Below, one piece after another: positions 47,201-58,600 of a stretch of DNA of 64,000 bases. The stretch is from positions 66,723,814-66,787,813 of the forward strand of contig CM063107.1 in NCBI GenBank assembly GCA_031841125.1, given 5' to 3'. Position 1 is the stretch's first letter, and every line of letters begins with the position of its first letter. Made by a program: the position numbers and the translations under genes. The notes under the pieces were generated by a model. The model did not search any database. It saw only the letters and a program-made list of their open reading frames with translations, and was not told the DNA's origin. This DNA is from Acanthococcus lagerstroemiae. Lineage: Eukaryota > Arthropoda > Insecta > Hemiptera > Eriococcidae.

Positions 47201-50200
47201 AGTGACATAACCACGATGAAGAGGAGCACTGACAAAATTAGGTCAGTATGATTCATCTTTTCATACCTCCAACCGCCATCAAAATATTCAAAAACTATTC
47301 AGGAAGTTGATTGGAAAAAAGTGCCTCCAGAGATTTCATAAACGGGATTAATGTCTTAACGCAATCGTCAAGAGTTCCAACACTGTCATGAAGAACACTA
47401 ACAGGCTTTGATACAATCCCGAGCAGGGATGAGCAAGATCATGAATTCACAGATCCAAAGATTATGAACTTCCGATTCGTAAAATTGAAAAAGGTCACAA
47501 ATTCAGAGCAAAATGTCATCCGGGTGAACAAATCTTGGATCAAGAAAAAGATCACGATTTCGTGATTTCTTTCACCTCAAGTCATGAATTTAGATAATCT
47601 AGAAATCAGGTAGAAAAGATCACGATTATTCAGTTCAAAAATATTATGATCTAGATCATGACCTTTTTGAACTCGATTAAATAATCTTGCCTAGCGTCTC
47701 CAGGTATCTTACCAAGTCTCGGCAGTCTTAAGGAGTCTTAACAGGTTCTAAACCAGTTTGAACAAATTCTAACACAGTCTTCAGCCACCTCAATACAGAC
47801 CTGAAAAGGCTTACAAGGTCTTAATGATTATACAGAGTACTCAAAGTGCCAGCAAGCATAACACGTAAATACGTCTTGATTTTTCAGCAAATTTAAAGAC
47901 ACAAAACGTGAATTTTGGTAAGTTAAAAGAAAATTTGGAATCTGCAGCTTCGCTCCATAGCCTGGGCCTGGCTTATAGATATCACAAATGCTCGAACATT
48001 TCTTAGGCTTCCACCAGTAAATGCCCATATTATAAGTGAAAATCAAAATTATAGCGAATTGTAAGAAAATTCGAAAATGATTTAAGAAACAAACCGAAGA
48101 AAATGGTGCGTCGCACTACATGATCTAGTTGAACTATCGCGTACAACTCTCGACTTTTTTCCATCTTCTTCTGTTTGATAAGTTGACCGAAAAAATATAC
48201 ATATAACAGTCATAAAAAACTTTACGTTATTAACGGAAAATGCTGCTTGTTTGAAATGGTTTGCATCACTTATGAACACCACACGCTTACAAACTTATAC
48301 TAATCAGTTTTACAATCTTACGAATACAGCAAAACAGAAGCGCTGATCCAAGACACAGATGATACATATCGTTAAAATGCTATCAATCATCTTAAAGCTA
48401 AAAATTTTGCCATAAACTTGTTAACACGTATTCATCGCCCAACCGACAGGCAAATTTCATAATCTTCCGAATTAGCAGGTTCTGGCCGAGCACTGCTTTA
48501 AAATGTATACGTACATGAAATATGAAATCGTATGTATTCAATTTACCTAGTCTCTCGAGCCGTTCTCTCTCCAGCGGACTCAAACTCGTTGGCTGTCCAG
48601 CAGCGGCGTACAGTCCGAAAGGGTGGAGACCAGCCGCCGGGGCACCGGGTGTCAACGCGTTGAATCTGCGCATAAATTCCAGGTCTGAATACTCGTACCT
48701 TTCATACAAGAATGGCAAGATCATATAGGATCTTTCACATCAGAAAGATCAAAAATCTCACGATAGATCATTAGATTCGTGATCTGAATGATCCTGATCC
48801 TGTCTGATTTCTAAAATGATCCAAGATCAAAAAGATTACGAAAATCGCGCACAATTGTGACTTAAAGATCAAAACGATTACATAATCATAATATCTTTCA
48901 TGCTATAAGATTTTTCTTTTCAAAATCATCTTTTGCCTTGATCTTTTTCAATTATTCAAATGATCTGCAGATCATGATCTTGCCAATTCCTGCGTTCGTC
49001 CGACCATGAAGCCGAACCTGACCAATCTACGAACCTTCGTTGTAAATCCAACCAATGAGGATCGATTGTATTTGGTAATCTAGAACCAGCCGACTTGATG
49101 AGTTCTTCTTTGAACCTTTCGTTGATTTCCTTATCTCGCAATTCCCGCAGTTCTCTTTCGCGCTTCTCGCGTTCGAAGTGTTCCATTTCCAACCTGCATT
49201 GCACAGAACATTCATTAGAGGACATCAGATCTTCCCCACCGGGGTCCCTTCGTTTAGCCGTCATCGACTAGGCACCACCAATTAGGCGCGAGAGGCAATT
49301 AAACGCAGCACTAAATTACGGGCGAGGGTAAGTTCAAAAAAGTATAATTTCTAAATCTTAGGATATACCTAATGTATGCAGAATATGCAACTATTGGGTC
49401 GCTACTGAATCATAATTTATTCACATTATTTAGCGGTATGAATAAAAATGAAGCATTTGCTCATAAGTAAAAGGTAGAAGGAAAAACAAATGCTTTGAGA
49501 AAAAGGTAGAAGTAAAAGCGTTTCCTCGTATTGATATGAATAGTTAGCCGTATGCATAAGAATAGCTTTAACGTCGAAGCACAAGAGCGGAAAGAGAGCC
49601 TTCAATCCGAAGGGAAAGATAGAAGTTTATGAATTGGCTTCAATCCGTACTATTCAGCTAAGAGGTTTTACAGGGATGAGGATGGGAGGGGGGCAAAAAT
49701 TTTGAGAGTCCCAGCAAGTCCCAACCGAATCCAAATTTGCCAAACGTCAAGCAAAAAATGAATAAAAAATAAAAACGCTGTTGAACTGTCTGATATTTTC
49801 AACATCTCAACTCAAAATTCCCAACTGAGAACTGTCGAAGTCAAAAAAAAAAAAAGAAGAAAACACAGCTTTTAACTTGTCGGAATTTTTCAATTCCTCA
49901 ACTGATGCCCCAACTGAGCTGCCGTCAAATAAACTGTCGAAGCAAAAGAAAGAAGCAAAAAAAAAAAGAAGAAGAAGAAGCCTAACTTAAAATTTTTTGA
50001 TTGGGCTGTTGTCAAATGAACTGGCAAAGAAAAACTAAAAAAACAGCTTTTGACTAGTCGGAATTTCCCAACTCCTCAACTTAAAATTCCCAACTACTGA
50101 GCTGTAGTCAAATAAACTGTCAAAGCAAAAAAAAAAAAAAAAAAAAAAAAAAACTTAAAATTCTCTATTGGAGCTGTTGTCAAATGAACTGTCGAAGCAA

Positions 50201-53200
50201 AAATAAGAAGGCAGCTTTTGACTCGTCAGATTTTCCAACTCCTCAATTTAAAATTCCTGACTGTTGTCCAATAAACTGTCGAAGGAAAAAAAAAAACTTA
50301 GAATTTTTTTAACTGAACTGTTGTCAATGTTATCACATGAACGGTCGAAGCAAAAGTAAGAAAGTAGCTTTTGACTTGTCGGATTTTCCCAACTCCTCAA
50401 CTTAAAATTCCCAACTGAGCTGTTGTCCAATAAACTGTCAAAGGAAAAAAAGAAAAAAAAAAGAAAAAAAAGACTGTTGTCAATGCTGTCAAATGAACGG
50501 TCGAAGCAAAAGTAAGAAAGCAACTTTTGACTTGTCAAATTTTCCCAACTCCACAATTCAAAATTCTCAACTGAGCTGTTGTCAAATAAACTGCGGAAGG
50601 AAGAAAAAAGGGGGAAAACAAAAAAAAGAGCTTAACTTGAAATTTTTCAACTGAGCTGTAGTCAAAGTAACTGTCAAAGCCAGAAAAAAAAAATCTAACC
50701 TAAAATTTTCCAACTGAGTCGCTGTCAAATGAACTGTCGAAGCGAAAGTAAAAAAACAGCTTTTGACTAGCCGGAATTTCCCAACTCCTCAACTTAAAAT
50801 TCCCAACTGAGCTGTTGTCAAATAAACAGTCAAAGCAAAAAAAAAAAACTCAAATTTTTTTCAACTGAACTGTTGTTAATGTTGTCAAATGAACGGTCGA
50901 AGCATCGAAGGAAAAGTAAGAAAGCAGCTTTTGACTTGTCGGATTCTCCCAACTCCTCAATTCAAAGTTCTCAACTGAGCTGTTGTCAAACAAACTGCGG
51001 AAGGAAGAAAAAAAGAGGAGAAAACAAAAAAAAAGAGCTCAACTTGAAATTTTTCAACTGAGCTGTAGTCAAAGTAACTGTCAAAGCCAGAAGAAAAGCC
51101 TAACCTAAAATTTTCCAACTGAGCCGTTGTCAAATGAACTGTCGAAGCGAAAGTAAAACAACAACTTTTGACTAGCCGGAATTTCCCAACTCCACAACTT
51201 AGAATTCTCAACTGCGCTGTTGTCAAATAAACTGTCAAAGCAGAAACAAAGAACAACCTAACTCAACATTTTCAACTGAGCTATTGTCAAATGAACTGTC
51301 GAAGAAAGAAAAAAAAAAAAAAAAAAAAAAAAGAGCTTAACTTAAAATTTTCTATTTGAGCTGTTATTAAATGAACTGTCTGAAGCAAAAATAAAAAAGC
51401 AGCTTTTGACTTGTCGGATTTTCCCAACTCCTCAATTTAAAATTTCCAACTGAGCTGTTGTCAAATAAACTGCCAAGGGAAAAAAAAAACAAAAAAATAG
51501 CAAAAAAAAGTGCCTAACTCAAAATTTTTCAACTGAGCTGTTGTCAAATGAACAGTCGAAGGAAGAAAAAAACAAAAAGGGAAAAAAACGAAAACAAAGA
51601 GCTTAACTTGCAATTCCCAACCAAGCTGTTGTCAAATGAACTGTCGAAGCAAAAAAGAAAAAAAATAGCAAAAAAACAGCTTTTGAATTGTCGGATATTC
51701 CCAACTCCTCAACTTAAAATTACCAAGTCCTAACTGAGCTTACCTAAACTGTCGAAGTAAAGAAACAAAGCATAAAAAAAAGCTCAATTTAAAATTCCTC
51801 ACTGAGCTGTTGTCAAATGAACTGTCAAAGCAAAAAAAAAGAAAAAATTGAATAAAAGAATTTAAAAAAGTAAAAACAGCAGCCTTTGACTTGTCAGACA
51901 TTCCCAACTCCTCGACTTATAATTCCCAACTGAGCTGTTGTCAAATGAACTGTCGAAGCAAAAATAAAAAAGCAGCTTTTTATTTGTTGGAATTTTCCAA
52001 CTCCTCAACTGATGTCCCAACTACTGAGCTGTTGTCAAATGAACTGTCAAAGAAAAGAAAAATAAAATAAAGAAACCTAACTTTAATTTTTAACTGAGCT
52101 GCTGTCAAATGAACTGTCGAAGCAAAAATAAAAAAACAGCTTTTGACTTGGATTTTCCCAACTCCTCAACTTCGAATTTCCAACTGAGCTGTTGTTAAAT
52201 GAACCACCAAAGCAAAAAAAAACAGCTTTTGACTCGCGGATTTTTTCAACTCCTCAATTCAAAATTCCCTACTGAGCTATTGTCAAACGAACTGTCAAAG
52301 CGAAAAACAGGCAGCTTCTGACTTGTCGGATATTCTCAACTCCTGAACTTATTCCAAACTGACGTTGTCAAATAAACAGTCGATGCAAGAAAGAAAAGAA
52401 AAAAAAAAACTGAACTTCAAATTTCCAAATAAGCCGTTGAAGCAAAAAAAAAAACAAAAAAAAACAAAAAAACTTTCATCTTTTTGAATTTTTTCAACTT
52501 TTGATCCAATGTACTCAAATATTCCAACTCTGCCGGAAGCTTTAGGAGCAGGTTACCTCCGTGCCCCTCCCCCCTTAGTTTCGTCCCAGTTTAGTTCATG
52601 AAAACTTGAAAAAGTTTTCGTGCTCGGTTGTTCGTTTTGCATGTCCATCATGTGTCAGATTCCGACAGCGACGATGTGGAGGACATCGCCAACAAAGGGG
52701 ATCTTCTGCTGTTAATTGCAGCGAAAGTCCGAGAATATGACACGTTTGATAAGTCGCAGCTGCTGGCAGCGAAGCAGAAGAAAGAACGCGCTTTACGGGG
52801 TCTCCTGATTACACATATAACTGCACTTGTTTTTCGAAATGAAGTCTACTCGGGACTAGATGCACTTGTTCGTGAGCGAAAGCCTTATTTTGGAAGTAAA
52901 TACTCTTCTTTATGCACACGACTCGAAGGGAAACCTTTTTCCCAAAGCAAACGCTTTCACTCCTGAACACAAGCTTCCTCTTCACTTTTTTTCATGCATA
53001 CACTCTGCAGCTTGCACTTCACTTTTGCGAAGTGAAAGCTAAAGCTTCTCTTTAGGCATACGGCCTATAGATATGCGTTTACTACAAGCAAATGCTTCAA
53101 GTAAAAAAGGAAATCCTCGAAAGCATCATCAGGATCGCAGAATGGAACCATGAGCCAGGCTCTATTCCGTAACCTTGATCACCAAGCAGTACAATTTTCT

Positions 53201-55635
53201 ATTTGTGTCATAGTATTCCGAATTTCTCCAAATCCTACTATCATGGATGGATCCTGGCCAACTGGCATCAACACTTGTGAACATGGATTTAGCGTTTTAT
53301 ACATTTAGGGCCGGGTATCCTTTTTGGTTAATGTACTCGTCTCCGTGGAATGAGGGTTTTCCAATTTCTATGTACAGTCAATCACACCAACAGCAGTTAA
53401 CACGTAAGCATGCCCAAAAATTTACACATGGACATGTGTATGAAGCTTCAGAGAATTGGCTGAACGCCCATTTTGCCCAATTCACCCCCTTAACCTCAAC
53501 TGAAACAGTTTTTCGCTTCTCCTGTAAACGTTTGACATTGCTACATAGGATGTTCTGAACTGCACGCCTTCAATTCGTACAGACCCTCCCACGCCGACAC
53601 AATCTGTTTTGCAAACGACACGGAAAGCGATTTACCTTTCTCTTGGAGTCGGTCCGTACATGTTCAGCTGGTAGTGCAACATCGGATCCATACACTGCGG
53701 CGGCAGTCCGAGCGCCGCTGCGGATCTCGGCAACGCTACCGGCGAAAAGCCGGTGTGCGGCCTCGCGTATTCGCTCAGCTGTCTCAGGGCGGGCGTATCT
53801 CCGTACGGCGTTCCGCGAGCGAACCTATCGTACGGCGAGGTGATCGTTTCGATGGGACCTCTAGACGGCGGTTTCGTCGTTTCCGGCTTATCCGGAGTCG
53901 TTATCTTCCTCTACAACACGAACACCACCGTACGCACGGTATCATCAATCCATACCCATAACCGGATCAAACTACCCGCACTTCTACACCCTCGAGAACA
54001 CTTACCGCTTGACTCTTCTCCCGCTCTTCTCGCTCTTTTTCGGCCTGCTTTCTAATTCGTTCTTGCCGCTTACGATCTAATGTCGAATCCGGCACTGGTT
54101 TGAATGTGAGATCAGTGCGAGCACACGAATTGTAATCTCCTCGATTCCAATGTCGTAAAAATCTGTTTGGTAATGGGTACAATTAGTCGGCATTATTCAA
54201 TTTCAAGAGATACGCACAAAAAAAAAGAGAATAAACGATGATGTTATTAATATAAGAGCCATACATTGCACTTTGACTGCGATGGCATTCGCTATCTTCG
54301 ATTTTCGGTTCGGGAGACGGTCCTTTAGGTATGTGGTTCGTGGGACTCGGTATGTCATCTTCTTCCGGCGGTCCTAACAAAGAATCGTCATTAGATTGTA
54401 AAATAGATGGATCCGGTTTTATTAAATCACTGTTGCTGGCTAAAGTCATATCTGCCGGTCCCAAATACCCACCGTGTCCTACACCTAAATGAGAGAAAGC
54501 AAAACAAACACGGAAGACGGAATGTAAAATACATCGGTTGATTGATAAGGAAAGAAAGAATAAAAAATTGAAAGAAAATATTCGTTCTTAACGTCCTATT
54601 TTCTCTTGTGGTCAACACCAACAGTCGTAAGACATACACGCTAATATCTGAAACGCTTACTGTGTGGAGACGGTTGAAGCATGGGAGAGTGGATATTTGC
54701 GGCTGCGTGGGCGTGCGCACGTAGAGCTTCCAAGGAACCGGTTGGCGGCGGAGGTAAAGCGCTGAGTGAGAGTGCAGAGTGATGCGACGGCATCACCGAG
54801 CCAGGTCCTGCAAGCACAAATACCATGATTATAGAAACTGATTCCGCTTCGTTCTTGATTACAGTTCTTGTATGAAAAATGCTAGTCTCATAGTAACTTC
54901 GAAACGCGTAGGAAATATAAGAGAGAAATGTGGACGATTTTGAGTCTCTTTGGCGAGTTTATTCATAAGCTGGAGACAAATTTGGGTTTCGGGAACTCTT
55001 GACACCCTGTACATTGAAAGTAGTCCGCTGGATAAGTGAACATTTTTCTTCTAGCTAAAGAGTACACATTAGCACTTCACAGTGGAAAGTCAATTTGATC
55101 AAAACTTATACAGTGAAACTTGTGTATTGTGGAATGATGTGGGATCAAAACTTTTTTCCATATTAGACAAGCTTCCGTTTTATACAAAATTTGCCTATTC
55201 CGGAAAATTCCATTTTCTACAACACGTACATTTTTTTCTGGCCTGTACAGAACTTTATGTAAAGAAGAAAAATTAAAACAGTGAATTACATTTACGCTAA
55301 TTTACTGCACATTATTTTTAGTTTTTACCCCACATCTCAGCGAGGGTACGTTGTTTCTCGAGTTTGGCAGCAGCTACCTCGAGGGTGTTCCCGGCTTTGT
55401 ACATCAGTTGAAGTACCTCTGGGCAGTTTGATGCAGCAGCAAATTGTATGAGATCATTCACAGAAGTAATTGCCTCTTGATTATTCTTGATTTTAGGTTC
55501 AACCTCCGTGTTTCTTGGCTCCTCTTCATCTTCACTATTATTGGAATCCTTATCTTCATGGACAAAGTGAACAGCGTCTGGCACATCTTGCTCTGTCTGG
55601 AGGTCGTCGTCGAACGTTATGTACGTGTTATGATC

Positions 55636-55669
<34 letters not shown>

Positions 55670-58600
55670 TATTGCCCAATGAACAGAGCTCAAAAATAGC
55701 CTCCAAATTATCAGGTACAACAGACTCAGCATCAGTAACATCCAGCGAAGACGCAAACCCCGCTTTCTGGAAACACTTCATAGAAGATGAAACTTCTTTT
55801 GTGGCTCGACCAACCCAATAAACGGCATCCAGAACACTGACGGATTTGACAACTTCGTGAACATTATTACAGGAATCTATTTTCGGGAGAAGTGATTGCA
55901 AGAGAAGACGTCGGTAATACATCTTGAAGGTGGTAACTCACCCCCTGGTTCACTGGCTGAGTTTTGCTCGACGTGTTCGGAGGAAACCAAGCAAGCTTGA
56001 GACATTTGACAGAGAAAGATGGGGATGACACGTTGCGTTGTCGAGGAATAAAATTACACTTCGTTTTTCGCCTTTCATTCTTCCACTGAAGTTCAACAGC
56101 CACTCCTACATTATACTGCTGGTCATCCAAGCTTTTGAATTATTCTTTCAGATCACCGGTAACTTTGATACATCTAGGCTTTTAAAACAACGGGGCTTCT
56201 TAGCTTTGCCAGTGGCCAAGAGTTTTTCAAGCTGCCCGGCCATATTTCCACATAAGAATAACGTGAGTCGCTCTTTAGAAATTTTTCCTCCGGTACATTT
56301 TTTTCCACGAAGAGTCAAAGTTTTACTTGGGAGCGCTCTGAAAAAAAGCCCCGTCTCATCCCCATTGAACACATTCTTTGGGTCGTAATCAGCAATTAGT
56401 TTATTCAACAAAGGTTTTCGATCTGAGACAACTTCTTCACTTACATCTTTTGACTCACCGCATTTCCGACTCAATACAATGTTGTGTCGAGCTTTGAAGC
56501 TTCTAAGCCAACCACATGAGGCTTTGAAAGTTGAAATTTGAAGCTTTTCAGCTACTCGTAAAGCTTCAGCCTTAAGAATCGGTTGAGACACAGGCACGTT
56601 TTTTGCGCGCGCGGTAACAAACCATTCCCAAACGGCCTCGTTGATCTTTTCGTTTCCGGGGATTCTTGTTTTCCGCTTCTGATTTCCATTACCGTTTACC
56701 CAACGATTCAAAATTTCATCTTTATGTTTCATAACATTGAACACGGTCCATTTACTACATTTGAACTCTTCTACAATTTTACACAAAGATACGTTCTTTT
56801 CGCGCAGTTCGATAATTTTTACTTTTTCATTCAGATTCAAATCTACACGTTTCGACATTTTGCAACGAACACGAAAATAACGGATGTATATCATAAGAAA
56901 TTCTATTAGACTGATGAAGCTGCCACACGCTCAAGATTAATGTGTATACAGAGATTCGTCAAACTATGAGGACATGCTTCAACATGCAACATTCCGCTTA
57001 GTACAAGTTCAAATCGTGTCAAATCATCTGTTTTTCTTTCCACTTCCACGTTTGACAAGTTCCACTATATACAAATTGATTAACATGTAATTGTCCATAA
57101 CAGATGCCGGGACTGCAAGTTTCTTCCATTATAGCCAAGTTTCCGCTTTATACACGTTCCACAATACACATTTTCCACGGTAGTACACTATGGGGTTTCA
57201 CAAGTCGATCACTTCGCCCCAGCCAGTACACTGGTCAGCACTTCATACCTTGCTTCTAAATGAATTGTAGTCTTTTGGTCATCCGACTGTTTTACTGACC
57301 GATTGTCTTGATCGGTTAGCTGGCTGACTGTCTTCTTCAAACTGCGTGCGTGCCAGTAGGGATATTAACGTTTTCCAGAAGCCACCGAGGAAGGAGGAGG
57401 ACGAGGGTAAGGTTTTAATACATCGACACATTTCCAACAAACATCATGACCAAAACAGTGAGACGACCCGAAAAACTACCTTAATGTAGATAGATCTTAG
57501 GTTTTTTCTTCTGGACACTATTCCAGTGTGGCGAACGCTCCCGAACATTCGAGATAAGTGAAGAACAATCGACTCATTTCGAGTAACAGAATAGAAGATC
57601 GACAACGAGAGCGATAGGGAGTTTCGCCGATAACGCCTGGGTATATAAAGGCCGCTAGCCGTCGCCGTACAGTCTAGTTTTGTACGCGATAAATCGTGCG
57701 TTTTCAAAGCGATTTAGCTACTGTTTTGTGTCGTGCTGTATTAGTGTGGAATTAAAGTCGTTATTACGTGATTTCGTGCGTTTTTCGGTGCGTATTCCGT
57801 TACATTGGTGTCAGAAGTGGGATTCAGCGATACGCGTCGTGAAGATCTCATTTAGACATTCGCTCTGTGGATTCGGCGTTTCCATTGAAGAAGTGAGTGT
57901 CATCGGAACTTTACATTCGCGATAGCTCCGAGGAGGTTATTCAAACCGACGCAGAAAGAGCTCCGGGAGGAATTGAGGAAGCGTGACCAATTACCATCAG
58001 GTTCGAAAGCGAAACTGGTCCGACGGCTGAAGGCCTATCTGCAAGACGAAGGTGAAGACCCGGAAACATTCGTCTTTGATGTGGAACTATCAGAACCAGA
58101 AGACAAAGGGTCAACAACAACTGCTGCTCTCCACATCATGGCAATATTGAGCGAAATAAAGACGGATCAGGCTTAGCAGTCCACGAAAATGGAAGAACAG
58201 TCGCAGGTAATCGTTCAAGGACTAGAGAAAAAGATAGACGAGATAATAGAGCCTTTGGCCAAGAGGTTGAAAGATCAGAATGAAAGAGTGGCCAAACTAA
58301 AAAAAGAGCTGGAGGAACTTCGGACTGGCCGCACCACAACGTCAGTGGCAGCACCTCCAGGTAGCCAGCAGCCTACCCAGATGGATTCAGCGGCCGGTGC
58401 ATCGTCGGTAGAGGCTCCAGGCAGTCACCCGTGCCAAATGGTTCCAGCTTCGAGTGGTAGTGGCTTCATGAAAGTGAAACCGCCAACGTTCGATGGTCAG
58501 CATTCATGGGAGACCTACCTGGTCCAGTTCGAGGCAGCGGCTGCCAGAAATGGCTGGGACGAGGCGATAAAGGCCACAGCATTGGTCGTCAACCTGCAAG

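Larger units (their letters stand above)
44619..48546. other. Atrophin intron with LINE derivative, MITE and degenerate repeats
   Basis: 44619-45640 shows nothing recognised. 45640-45920 and 47690-47825 carry degenerate TCTTGA/GTCTGAA repeats, 46107-46748 a deleted LINE, and 47424-47702 a GATC-rich MITE. The remainder shows no feature. Confidence 0.7.
49194..53635. other. Atrophin intron with tandem array and Harbinger remnant
   Basis: 49330-49660 has AAGCATTTGCT-type repeats and GCCGTATGCATAAG; 49720-52490 is the tandem array; 52600-53110 is unassigned with AAGCG/AAGCTT hairpins; 53130-53570 is a Harbinger remnant. The GCCGTATGC words on both sides of the array occur in inverted orientation. 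Confidence 0.7.

Noticed and set aside
52628..53042. 112-residue plus-strand frame with an acidic start ([10 protein letters not shown])
   Set aside because: It may be part of a Harbinger accessory gene but shows no identifiable domain; opposite strand to the transposase remnant and not supported enough to annotate.
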